From CAZUHK01 sp964620345 (lineage in GTDB: Bacteria; Planctomycetota; Phycisphaerae; Phycisphaerales; Zrk34), in the NCBI GenBank assembly GCA_964620345.1, contig CAZUHK010000145.1:1-8324 (forward strand): DNA of 8,324 nucleotides, written 5' to 3'. The notes under the pieces were generated by a model that was not told where the DNA came from, did not search any database, and was given only the letters and a program-made list of their open reading frames with translations. The stretch's first letter is position 1; each line of letters opens with the position of its first letter. Positions 1 to 6,485 of the stretch are shown here, piece after piece. Made by a program: the position numbers and the translations under genes.

Positions 1-80
1 CCGTTGCCGGCGATGGCCGACGCGAGGTTGACCAGCGTGAACAGCCCCAGCAGTCCGGCGATGGCGCGTGCGATGGTCAT
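1..80 (-). CDS. N-terminal fragment of a probable membrane protein
   Basis: Reading the minus strand from the ATG at 80-78 gives 26 codons to the window edge with no stop. The peptide starts MTIARAIAGLLGLFTLVNL and continues with small and hydrophobic residues. It has one Arg near the N-terminus and then about 18 apolar residues, as expected for a first transmembrane helix or an uncleaved signal anchor. It diverges from the tetrapyrrole cluster. No good Shine-Dalgarno sequence precedes the ATG; GGGAC lies about 12 nt upstream. The family cannot be recognised from so short a piece. The coding call rests on the hydrophobic start and the divergent layout, so it is only moderately secure. Confidence 0.5.
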   Translation of the reverse strand, partial: MTIARAIAGLLGLFTLVNLASAIAGN

Positions 81-105
81 GCGATTGCTATCGTCCCGCG
101 GCGCC

Positions 106-120
106 CGATTCGGTCAATCG
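106..120. repeat. Short inverted repeat in the divergent intergenic region
   Basis: CGATT-CGGTC-AATCG is a perfect 5-bp inverted repeat around a 5-nt centre, lying between the two divergent starts. On the minus strand the same bases contain TTGACC (117-112), which could act as a -35 element for the gene at 80-1; the best -10-like match, GATAGC at 92-87, is 19 nt away and poor. It could be an operator or chance. The 81-189 gap holds nothing else convincing besides the GGCTC repeat and the -10-like box before 190. Confidence 0.2.
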
Positions 121-130
121 TGCGGGCCCC

Positions 131-145
131 GGCTCGGCTCGGCTC
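131..145. repeat. Three tandem GGCTC units
   Basis: Three perfect copies of the pentamer GGCTC (131-135, 136-140, 141-145) are followed by a partial fourth, GGC. They sit in the gap between the divergent membrane-protein gene and the dehydrogenase gene. A repeat like this can vary in copy number by slippage and would shift promoter spacing, but no promoter assignment supports such a role here. Confidence 0.5.
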
Positions 146-177
146 GGCGCCGCGACGAGGCCCGCGCGCTCATCGAC

Positions 178-183
178 TACCAT
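178..183 (+). promoter_or_regulatory. Possible -10 box of a leaderless promoter for the tetrapyrrole cluster
   Basis: TACCAT matches four of six bases of the TATAAT consensus and fits the TANNNT form reported for leaderless genes in several bacterial groups. It ends 6 nt before the ATG at 190, so transcription would start at about the first base of the start codon. No -35 element is visible 16-19 nt upstream, and no Shine-Dalgarno sequence precedes the ATG. The spacing equals that of the better supported box before the TPR gene. Confidence 0.25.
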
Positions 184-189
184 GTAAGC

Positions 190-810
190 ATGGCCCATCT
201 GCCGATCATGCTCAAGCTCAAGGGCCGCCGCGTGGTGGTCGTCGGCGGCGGCGAGGTGGCGGCGCGGCGTGTGGCGGCTCTGGTCGATGCCGGCGCGAAG
301 GTGACGGTCATCGCCCCGGCGGTCGATCGGCGGATCACCGACGGCCCGGCCGAGCCGATCGAGCGCGGCTACCACGCCGGCGACCTCGAAGGCGCGTTCG
401 CCGTGGTGATCGCCAGCGACGACGCGGCGGCCAACGATCAGGCCGCGGCCGAGGCGGCCGAGCGCGGCGTGCTGACCAACCGCGCCGACGAGCCCGACGC
501 CGGCGACTTCACCATCCCCGCCCATCGCCGCCACGGGCCGCTGACGATCACCGCGAGCACCGATGGCATCAGCGCCGCCGCGGCACGGCAGATCATCGAA
601 GAACTCGACGCGGCGCTGGATAAGGATTGGACCATGCTGCTCGAAGTGGTCCGCCCCTATCGCGAGATGGTGCAGCAGCGCACGGCCGACGCCGATGAGC
701 GACAACGTACGCTGCGCCGGCTGACCGACGGCGAGGCGATGGCCGCGTACAAGTCCGGCGGGATCGAGGCGCTGACGCGGCACGCCAAGGAGATCACCGG
801 CCTTGCCTGA
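190..810 (+). CDS. cysG: Precorrin-2 dehydrogenase / sirohydrochlorin ferrochelatase (CysG N-terminal domain, Met8-like)
   Basis: This 206-aa cytoplasmic enzyme is predicted to oxidise precorrin-2 to sirohydrochlorin with NAD+ and probably to insert iron, completing siroheme. Residues 12-27 hold a Rossmann nucleotide site (VVVVGGGEVAARR), and beta strands follow around 37-43 and 71-75. The stretch TNRADEPDAGDFTIPA (96-111) aligns with the catalytic segment of CysG and Met8; D100 falls at the position of the catalytic Asp. TASTDGISAAAAR (121-133) matches the 'S-x-G-x-S-P' region, with Ala where Pro is usual. A helical C-terminal domain follows. The methyltransferase half of full CysG is absent, so uroporphyrinogen methylation must be encoded elsewhere. 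The frame is open upstream to position 4, but that part overlaps the divergent gene and homology begins at MAHLPIMLKLKG, so I chose the ATG at 190. It is the first gene of a cluster and overlaps the next gene by 8 nt. The symbol denotes the CysG N-terminal family, not trifunctional CysG. Confidence 0.9.
   Translation: MAHLPIMLKLKGRRVVVVGGGEVAARRVAALVDAGAKVTVIAPAVDRRITDGPAEPIERGYHAGDLEGAFAVVIASDDAAANDQAAAEAAERGVLTNRADEPDAGDFTIPAHRRHGPLTITASTDGISAAAARQIIEELDAALDKDWTMLLEVVRPYREMVQQRTADADERQRTLRRLTDGEAMAAYKSGGIEALTRHAKEITGLA
787..792 (+). promoter_or_regulatory. Strong Shine-Dalgarno site that decides a TTG start
   Basis: AAGGAG lies inside the end of the dehydrogenase gene, 10 nt before the TTG at 803. 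No in-frame ATG occurs until residue 178 of the downstream protein, so this site is the main evidence for the TTG start. Confidence 0.75.
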
Positions 811-1729
811 AGACCTCGTCACCACGATCGGCCTGGTCGTCATCGCGCTGCTGGGCGTGGTCGGCGCCGGCGGCGCGCTGTGGCGCGTGCGCTCGGCGCG
901 GCACGACCGGCGCTTTGCCGCGCTGGTCGCGACGCTGGTCGGCACGATCGCCGCGGGCCTGCTGGTCTACCGCGCGGCGGTCGGCGAGCAGCCCTGGAAG
1001 CCGCTGGCCAGTCACGTCGAGGGCGTGCTGCTGCTGATCGGCCTGCTGGGCGCGGCCCTGGCGTACCTGGCGTGGATCAACCGGCTGCGCGGCGTGGAGG
1101 TGTTCGGCCTGCCGGTGGTCGCGGTGTTGGGGCTGTGGGGCGTGTGCGCGAGCTGGTGGACGTTTCGGCCGTTCGACATCCGCGGTGTTCTGGATGGCGT
1201 TCACATCGCCGCGGCGTACCTGGGCATCGCCGCCGCGGCGCTGGCCGCGGCCGCGGGCGGTGAGTACCTGCTGGTTCAACACCTGCTGCGAAAGCGTGGC
1301 GAGCCGACGCGGCGCATTCGCGTGCTGGGCCAGATGGCCAGCTTGGAATCGATCGAGGCGTGGATGATCAACGCCGCGACCGCCGCGTTCGTGCTGGTGT
1401 CGCTGGTGCTGGTGGTCGGCGCGGTCGACGCGATGGCCCACGCCACGTCGCTGGGCACCGCGTGGTACGCCCAGCCCAAGGTCATCGGCGCCGCGGCGGG
1501 CTGGCTGCTGCTGGCGGGGGTCTGCCACGTGCGATTCGCCCCGCGCTTCCGCGGCGCCCGCGCCGCGACGTTGGCATTGCTCGGCTTTGTCGTGATACTG
1601 GTGGTGCTGGCCATGGCCGTCTCGCTGACCGGCTGCGGCCAGTGGCACGGGCAGGTTCGCATCGGCTCGGATCAGACGGCCGTCGAGCCCGTCTTCGAGC
1701 CGGTCGACCCGATCGAAGGAGCACGCTGA
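803..1729 (+). CDS. CcsA/HemX-type integral membrane cytochrome c assembly protein
   Basis: This 308-aa protein has about eight predicted membrane helices (roughly 6-26, 38-58, 71-91, 98-118, 133-155, 190-210, 228-244, 255-273). Several stretches follow the CcsA/HemX pattern: PLASHVEGVLLLIG (67-80), like the family's 'PL-x-N-x-YESL'; VHIAAAYLG (133-141), like 'LH-x-x-x-x-Y'; SLESIEAWM (180-188), like 'sLetlErl'; and CHVRF (241-245), like 'LHtR'. H71, H134 and H242 are candidate heme ligands. The tryptophan-rich WWD heme-handling motif of true CcsA is degenerate: only WYAQPKV (221-227) remains. This favours a HemX-like role, perhaps membrane heme handling or control of HemA abundance, over direct cytochrome c ligation. 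The start is TTG, supported by a good Shine-Dalgarno site. The reading frame ends one base into hemA. A polar tail of about 35 residues follows the last helix. The position between a siroheme enzyme and hemA is common for this family. Confidence 0.8.
   Translation: MPEDLVTTIGLVVIALLGVVGAGGALWRVRSARHDRRFAALVATLVGTIAAGLLVYRAAVGEQPWKPLASHVEGVLLLIGLLGAALAYLAWINRLRGVEVFGLPVVAVLGLWGVCASWWTFRPFDIRGVLDGVHIAAAYLGIAAAALAAAAGGEYLLVQHLLRKRGEPTRRIRVLGQMASLESIEAWMINAATAAFVLVSLVLVVGAVDAMAHATSLGTAWYAQPKVIGAAAGWLLLAGVCHVRFAPRFRGARAATLALLGFVVILVVLAMAVSLTGCGQWHGQVRIGSDQTAVEPVFEPVDPIEGAR
1715..1721 (+). promoter_or_regulatory. Strong Shine-Dalgarno site for hemA
   Basis: GAAGGAG lies 7 nt before the hemA ATG at 1729, within the last codons of the upstream gene. 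Together with the TGATG stop-start overlap it suggests efficient coupled translation and fixes the hemA start. Confidence 0.85.
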
Positions 1730-3063
1730 TGCACCTGGTCTGCGTAGGCCTGTCGCACCACACGGCGCCGGTGGCGTTGCGGGAGAAGCTCGCGATGAAC
1801 CGGCGGCAGGTGTCGGCCGCGCTGCGCGAGCTGTCGGTCCGGTACGACCAGGCCGAGCTCGCGATCCTCTCCACCTGCAACCGCACGGAGATCTACGTCG
1901 CCCGGCCGCTGCACGGCCACCCGCGCGTCGAGCAGCTCACGCAGTGGCTGGTCGGCTACGCCGGGCTGGACCGCGAGGCCCTGCACGAGGGGCTGTACCA
2001 CTTCGACAACGAACGAGCCATCCGCCACCTGTTCACAGTGGCCTGCGGGCTGGACTCGATGGTGATCGGCGAGCACCAGATCGTCGGGCAGGTCAAGCAG
2101 GCCTACGAGCTGGCGCAGGCCGCGGAAACGGCGCAGCGCGCGATTCATCGCATGTTCCAGCTCGCGCTGGCGACCAGCAAGCGCGTGCGGCAGCAGACGG
2201 GCATCGGCCGGGGCCGATCGAGCATCGGCGGCGCCGCGGTCGAGTACGCCCGGCACCTGTTCGACACGCTGGCGGACAAGACCATGCTCGTGATCGGCGC
2301 CGGGAAGATGGCCGAGCTGACCGCGCGACAGTTCCAGTCGCTTCAGCCGGCGCGGCTGATCGTGACCAACCGCACCGCCGAGCGGGCGACCGACGCCGCG
2401 GCGCGGCTGGGCGGCGAGGCGATCGACTTCGCCCGGCTCGACGAGGCGCTGCGGCAGGCCGATGTCGTGCTCTGCTCGACCGGCTCTGAGGCGGCGCTGT
2501 TGACGGTCGAGCGGTTCAAGCCGATCCACAAGGCCCGGCGGTTCAGGCCCCTGTTCATCATCGACCTTGCGGTGCCGCGCGACGTGGAGCCGGCCGTGGG
2601 CGATCTGCCCAACGTCTACCGATTCGACATGGACGATCTTCAAGCGGCGCTGGGCGAGCAGCGGGTCGGCCCGCGCGGCGCGATCGATCAGGCCCAACGC
2701 ATCGTCGAGCAGGCGGTCGGCGAGTGCTACGCCCTGGTGCAGACGGCGGACATGAGCGACCTGGTGCGCCGGCTGCGCCGGCAGATGCACCGCACGGCGC
2801 AGGCCGAGGCGCAGCGCACGGTCGCGCGTCTGGGCGCCGCGGCGCCCGATCAGTTCGAGCAGTTACTTGAAGAGCACACGCACCGACTGATCAACAAGCT
2901 GCTGCACCGGCCGCTGACGGAGCTGGGCCGGGGCGACAGCCGGCAGGCGGCGCTGTACGCCACGGCGCTGCGGCGGCTGTTCGCGCTGGACGCCGAGGAC
3001 TTGAGCCCGCCCGAATCGACCCGCCCGACCGACCCCAACCAGACGCGCGATGCCCGTGATTGA
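1729..3063 (+). CDS. hemA: Glutamyl-tRNA reductase
   Basis: HemA reduces glutamyl-tRNA(Glu) with NADPH to glutamate-1-semialdehyde, the first committed step of C5-pathway tetrapyrrole synthesis. The 444-aa protein shows the full family layout. The N-terminal catalytic domain has GLSHHTAPVALREKL (7-21) and STCNRTEIY (48-56), with the catalytic nucleophile at C50, the same position as in E. coli. The substrate and tRNA region includes GEHQIVGQVKQAY (114-126). The NADPH domain has VIGAGKMAEL (188-197), VTNRT (212-216) and IDLAVPRDVEP (278-288). A C-terminal helical dimerisation domain spans about 330-420. The last 24 residues are Pro/Asp/Thr-rich and probably disordered. The ATG overlaps the upstream stop by one base (TGATG). 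In many bacteria heme feedback acts on HemA stability; I cannot show that here. hemC, hemD and hemB are not adjacent: the next gene is a glycosyltransferase. Confidence 0.97.
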   Translation: MHLVCVGLSHHTAPVALREKLAMNRRQVSAALRELSVRYDQAELAILSTCNRTEIYVARPLHGHPRVEQLTQWLVGYAGLDREALHEGLYHFDNERAIRHLFTVACGLDSMVIGEHQIVGQVKQAYELAQAAETAQRAIHRMFQLALATSKRVRQQTGIGRGRSSIGGAAVEYARHLFDTLADKTMLVIGAGKMAELTARQFQSLQPARLIVTNRTAERATDAAARLGGEAIDFARLDEALRQADVVLCSTGSEAALLTVERFKPIHKARRFRPLFIIDLAVPRDVEPAVGDLPNVYRFDMDDLQAALGEQRVGPRGAIDQAQRIVEQAVGECYALVQTADMSDLVRRLRRQMHRTAQAEAQRTVARLGAAAPDQFEQLLEEHTHRLINKLLHRPLTELGRGDSRQAALYATALRRLFALDAEDLSPPESTRPTDPNQTRDARD

Positions 3064-5080
3064 ACCGGTGAGGGACCAGCGCAGCGCAATGGCCACCGCC
3101 GCCCCGTTCGCGGCCGCGGGTGTGGCGCTGCTCGCGGGGCTGGCCTGGGCGAGCGACGATCCGGCCGGCCGGTCGTCGGCATGGGCGGCGCTGCTGCTGA
3201 CGCTGATCGTCGATGGGGCGCTGGTCGGGGCGTGGTTCATCGCCGCCGCGGGCCTGGGGCGGGTGGTGCATGCCGCGACGCTGGGGCCGACCCACAAGTG
3301 CCCCGCTTCGCAGGTGGCGCTGGGCGCCGGCGCGATGATCGTGCTGGCCTGGGCGCTGGGCTGGGCGGGCTGGCTGAACGGGTTCACTGCGTGGGGGCTG
3401 GTCGTGGTCGGCCTCGCGCTGGCGGCGGCCGGGCTGATCAAGCATCGCGACATGAAGCCCACGGCGAGTTGGGCGCTGTGGCTGGCCGGGCCGGCGGTGG
3501 GGCTGCTGTTCGCCGCCGCGGCGGTCGCGCCCGGCGCGCTGTGGCGCGTGCCCATGCCCACCGACGCCGGCGGGGCCAAGCACGTGCTGATCGCCTACGA
3601 CGTGCTCAGCTATCACCTGCAACTGCCGCGCGAATGGTTCAACGCCGGGCGCATCACCGGCTACGAGCACAACGTCTACAGCTACCTGCCCGGGGGCCTG
3701 GAGGCGGCGTTCACGCAGCTCATGCACATGCGCGGCGACCCGCTGGCCGCGGCCACCGCCTGCCAACTGCTGCACGCGGCGTTCGCGCTGCTCGCCGCGG
3801 CGTGCATCGCCCAACTCGTGATCGCCCTGGCCGCGCGGGCGCAGGTCCGCCATCGCCTGGCGCGCCTCGCCGGCGCGAGCGCCGCGGCGGTGTACCTGGC
3901 CGTGCCGTGGACGATCGTGACCGGCTCGATGGCGTTCACCGAGCAGGCCACCAACGCGCTGGGCGCCGCGGCACTGCTGATCGCGATGCACCCCGGCCAG
4001 CCGAGGCCGCTGGGCCGGGGCGTCGCCGCGGGCTGGCTGGTCGGCGGCGCGGCGATGTGCAAGCTCACCGCCATCGGCATGTTCGGCGTCCCCGTCGCCT
4101 TCGTGCTGATCTGGGGCGCTCACCACGGCCGCCGCCGCGCGCTGCTGGGCTATCTGGTCGGCGGCGCGATCCCGATGGGCCTGTTCATGCTGCGAAACTG
4201 GATGTGGACGGCCAACCCCGTCTTCCCGATGGCCACCGGCCTGCTGGGCACGGCCCACTGGACCAACCAACAGGCCGGCCGCTGGCAGGACGCCCACTCG
4301 CCCCTGCTTGATTTCGCCACACGCGGCCGGCGACTGGTGACGATGATGATCGCTCATTCGCACTACGGCCTGGTGGTCTGGCCCGCGGCGGCGGCGGGCG
4401 CGGCGATCGTCATCGCCTTGCGGGGCACGCGCCGCGTCGGGGTGATGCTGCTGATCTTCGCGCTGCTGGCCGTGGCCTTCTGGCTGAGCGTAACCCACCT
4501 GCAAAGCCGATTCGTCACCGCGGTGCTCGTGCCGGCGTGTGTGCTGATCGGCCTGGGCCTGGCGCGGTTGCGCTTCGCGCCCGCGGCGCTGCTGATCGCC
4601 GCGGGGCTGGTCGGCGTGCTCTGCTGGCACAGCGCGCAGGCGTACCGCGGCCAGTGGCGCGGCGGCGCCGCGGGCCTGATCGGCCAGACCCGGCAGATGG
4701 CGACGCTGCTGCCCCCCTGGGGCCCGATCAATGCGTTGACCGGCGAGCCGCGGATCTACGCCGAGGGCTTCGCCGCGGCGTTCTACGTCCAGCCCACCAT
4801 CACCTATCACACCGTCTGGGACGCAAGCCCCCTGGGCGCGCTGATCGACGAACACGGCGCGGCCGGGGCCATCGACCGGTTGCGCGAAGCCGGATACACC
4901 CATCTGCTGATCGATTACCAGATGCTCAACCTGTGGTGGTCCAATGACAACTACGGCTACGACCCGCGTTTCGGCCCGGCCCAGCTCCGCGCGATCGAGG
5001 CGCTGCGGCTGCCGGTCGTGTTCGTCGATCCGCCGCCGATCTACGTGCTGTACGACCTGACCGGCCGGCCGGGCAATTGA
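3050..5080 (+). CDS. Polytopic GT-C-type glycosyltransferase (ArnT/PMT family 39-like)
   Basis: This 676-aa membrane protein probably transfers a sugar from a polyprenyl-phosphate donor on the outer face of the membrane; the acceptor is unknown. It has a dozen or so hydrophobic segments and a C-terminal soluble part from about 530. The first large loop holds AYDVLSYHLQLPREWFNAGRI (182-202, read with gaps in conservation). D184 and the following YHL correspond to the Asp-containing loop that carries the catalytic acid/base residue in GT-C enzymes. MCKLTAIG (336-343), LRNWMWTANPVFP (381-393, resembling the 'NPvyP' motif of these proteins) and LQSRFVTAVLVPA (484-496) also fit. The tail has THLLIDYQ (617-624). 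The ATG at 3050 overlaps hemA by 14 nt with no Shine-Dalgarno sequence. The ATG at 3089 has GAGGGA 13 nt upstream and is a good alternative start that removes the overlap. Family membership is likely; the substrate is not inferable. Confidence 0.7.
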   Translation: MPVIEPVRDQRSAMATAAPFAAAGVALLAGLAWASDDPAGRSSAWAALLLTLIVDGALVGAWFIAAAGLGRVVHAATLGPTHKCPASQVALGAGAMIVLAWALGWAGWLNGFTAWGLVVVGLALAAAGLIKHRDMKPTASWALWLAGPAVGLLFAAAAVAPGALWRVPMPTDAGGAKHVLIAYDVLSYHLQLPREWFNAGRITGYEHNVYSYLPGGLEAAFTQLMHMRGDPLAAATACQLLHAAFALLAAACIAQLVIALAARAQVRHRLARLAGASAAAVYLAVPWTIVTGSMAFTEQATNALGAAALLIAMHPGQPRPLGRGVAAGWLVGGAAMCKLTAIGMFGVPVAFVLIWGAHHGRRRALLGYLVGGAIPMGLFMLRNWMWTANPVFPMATGLLGTAHWTNQQAGRWQDAHSPLLDFATRGRRLVTMMIAHSHYGLVVWPAAAAGAAIVIALRGTRRVGVMLLIFALLAVAFWLSVTHLQSRFVTAVLVPACVLIGLGLARLRFAPAALLIAAGLVGVLCWHSAQAYRGQWRGGAAGLIGQTRQMATLLPPWGPINALTGEPRIYAEGFAAAFYVQPTITYHTVWDASPLGALIDEHGAAGAIDRLREAGYTHLLIDYQMLNLWWSNDNYGYDPRFGPAQLRAIEALRLPVVFVDPPPIYVLYDLTGRPGN

Positions 5081-5105
5081 CCGTTTGCGCTCGCAGTCGT
5101 ACTTT
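5077..5105 (+). promoter_or_regulatory. Putative promoter placing transcription start at the TPR gene ATG
   Basis: A -35-like TTGACC (5077-5082, five of six bases of TTGACA) is followed after exactly 17 nt by a -10-like TACTTT (5100-5105), which has the key T1, A2 and T6 and fits TANNNT. The -10 ends 6 nt before the ATG at 5112, so the predicted transcript would begin at about the start codon. No Shine-Dalgarno sequence is present there. This is pattern matching on one site and could be chance. Confidence 0.4.
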
Positions 5106-5111
5106 GACCGA

Positions 5112-6113
5112 ATGAGTCACACGCCCGGACGTGCAACGACCCTGCTGATCGCCGCGATGCTCGTCGGCGGGCTCGCGGGCTGCGAGATCGCGCCGCGCGC
5201 CGACCGCCGCGGGTCTGATGCCGATGCGCAGCAGGCGATCGACCAGGGCCGTCAGCACCTCGACGAGCGCCAGCTCGAAGCGGCGCTGGCCGCGTTCGAA
5301 CGCGCGCTGGATGAAAACCCCCGCGCCGTCGACGCCCACGTGGGCATCGGCGACATTCACGAGGTCAAGGGCGATTACCAGACCGCCGCGCGCAAGTACG
5401 CCGACGCCAAGCGCATCGATCCGGGCAACTTCAAGGCGGTGTACAAGCTGGGGCTGATGTACCACCTGCTGGATCGCGTGCGCGACGCGATCGGCGAGTA
5501 CCTGGCCTCGCTGGCGATTCGGCCCGACAGCTTCGAGGCCAACCTGAACCTCGCCACGGCGTACCTGCAGCGCGACCAGCCGCAGCTCGGCGTGCCGTAT
5601 GCGGAAAAGGCGGTGCGGCTTGAGCCCGAGAACCAGCCGGCGCGGGTGAACCTGGGTTCGATCTACGCGGCGCTGGGCCGGTACGACGCGGCGATCGACG
5701 AGTTCCGCGCCGCGGCCGAGCTGGGCGACCTGGAGCCGCCGATCGCGCTCAACCTCGCCGACGCTTTTTTGAAGACCGGTCGGCCGATGCGAGCCCTCAA
5801 CACGCTCATGGTCCTCTCGCGCGACCGCGGCAAGGACAACGCCGCGGTCCACGAACGCATCGGCTACACCTACTTCAAGCTCAAGGACTACGAAAAGTCC
5901 CTGGAGTATTACGACAAGGCCCTGGCGATCGACCCGAACGACGCGGCGAGCTTGAACGGCAAGGGCGTGAACCTGATGACGATGTACCTCCGCGGCGACC
6001 GGCAGAACACCGACCTGCGCGACCGCGCGATCGCCGCGTGGCAACGCTCGGTCCGCGTCAAGCCCGACCAGCGCAAGATCATCGACCTCATCGCCCGATA
6101 CCGGAAGCTGTAA
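5112..6113 (+). CDS. TPR-repeat lipoprotein
   Basis: This 333-aa protein has a lipoprotein signal: a positively charged start, a hydrophobic core (TTLLIAAMLVGG, 9-20) and a lipobox LAGC with the acylated Cys at 24. E25 follows, so outer-membrane sorting is expected if the E. coli rule applies. From about residue 39 to 320 it is built of seven to eight tandem 34-residue tetratricopeptide repeats, for example 39-72, 73-106, 107-140, 141-174, 175-208 and about 245-278. Typical A/G/Y positions and Pro at repeat ends are visible (DENP, RIDP, AIRP, AIDP). It probably scaffolds protein-protein contacts in the periplasm; the partner is unknown. I chose the ATG at 5112 because it puts the signal peptide right at the N-terminus. 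A TTG at 5085 in the same frame would add nine residues. The codons TTT-TTG at F219-L220 form a run of six T, unusual in this GC-rich gene. queF starts 5 nt after the stop. Confidence 0.85.
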   Translation: MSHTPGRATTLLIAAMLVGGLAGCEIAPRADRRGSDADAQQAIDQGRQHLDERQLEAALAAFERALDENPRAVDAHVGIGDIHEVKGDYQTAARKYADAKRIDPGNFKAVYKLGLMYHLLDRVRDAIGEYLASLAIRPDSFEANLNLATAYLQRDQPQLGVPYAEKAVRLEPENQPARVNLGSIYAALGRYDAAIDEFRAAAELGDLEPPIALNLADAFLKTGRPMRALNTLMVLSRDRGKDNAAVHERIGYTYFKLKDYEKSLEYYDKALAIDPNDAASLNGKGVNLMTMYLRGDRQNTDLRDRAIAAWQRSVRVKPDQRKIIDLIARYRKL

Positions 6114-6118
6114 CCGCC

Positions 6119-6484
6119 ATGCCCGATACGAGCGCTCTGGAAACCTTTGCCAACCCCGCGGCCGATCGGGAGTACGTGATCGAGCACGTGTCGACCGAGT
6201 TCACCTCGGTCTGCCCGAAGACGGGTCATCCGGACTTCGCCACGGTCATCCTCCGCTACGCCCCGGCCGAGCTGTGCGTGGAGCTCAAATCGCTCAAGCT
6301 GTATTACCAGAGCTTCCGCGATGAAGGCGCGTTTTACGAGCAGGTGACCAACCGGCTCCGCGACGACCTGATCGGGCTGATGCGGCCGCGCTGGCTGGTG
6401 CTGCGGACCGAATGGACCGGCCGGGGCGGCATCCACTCCACCCTGACCGCCACCCACGGCGAGGTGCCGGGGGCGCATCTGTGA
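6119..6484 (+). CDS. queF: NADPH-dependent 7-cyano-7-deazaguanine (preQ0) reductase
   Basis: QueF reduces the nitrile of preQ0 to preQ1, a cytoplasmic step of queuosine tRNA modification. This 121-aa protein is the short unimodular type. It shows EFTSVCPKTGHPDFATV (27-43), with the thioimide-forming Cys at C32 and the proton-donor Asp at D39. The QueF signature ELKSLKLYYQSFRDEG (55-70) follows, then AFYEQVTNRLRDDL (71-84), with Glu at 74. In the characterised enzymes a His precedes this Glu; here it is Tyr73. RGGIHS (102-107) near the end also fits the family. The frame is open further upstream, but similarity begins just after the ATG at 6119. A weak GGAAG lies 11 nt before it, inside the end of the TPR gene. 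No other queuosine gene is in the window. The gene is probably co-transcribed with the TPR lipoprotein, with no obvious functional link. Confidence 0.93.
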   Translation: MPDTSALETFANPAADREYVIEHVSTEFTSVCPKTGHPDFATVILRYAPAELCVELKSLKLYYQSFRDEGAFYEQVTNRLRDDLIGLMRPRWLVLRTEWTGRGGIHSTLTATHGEVPGAHL

Positions 6485-6485
6485 A

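Noticed and set aside
4..189. Extension of the precorrin-2 dehydrogenase frame upstream to position 4
   Set aside because: The extra 62 residues do not resemble the family, overlap the divergent membrane-protein gene and include the GGCTC repeat. Family similarity starts just after the ATG at 190.
1672..2790. A 372-codon minus-strand frame opposite hemA, and a 284-codon one opposite the CcsA/HemX-like gene (794-1648)
   Set aside because: Both lie antisense to genes with strong family motifs, and their translations are low-complexity Arg/Gln/Ala text without motifs.
1200..4700. Frequent GCCGCGGC-type palindromes spread through the window
   Set aside because: They fall on Ala/Ala-Gly codon runs (GCC-GCG-GCG) and need no explanation beyond composition and codon preference.
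2891..4903. A 670-codon open frame on the minus strand opposite the glycosyltransferase
   Set aside because: Its product is rich in Arg, Gln, His and Pro with no domain pattern, whereas the plus-strand frame gives a coherent multi-helix membrane protein. Long stop-free antisense frames are expected at this GC content.
5055..5072. CCGGCC-rich palindromic stretch at the end of the glycosyltransferase gene as a terminator
   Set aside because: It can fold on itself but lies inside the coding region, has no T-run after it, and such palindromes are common in this GC-rich sequence.
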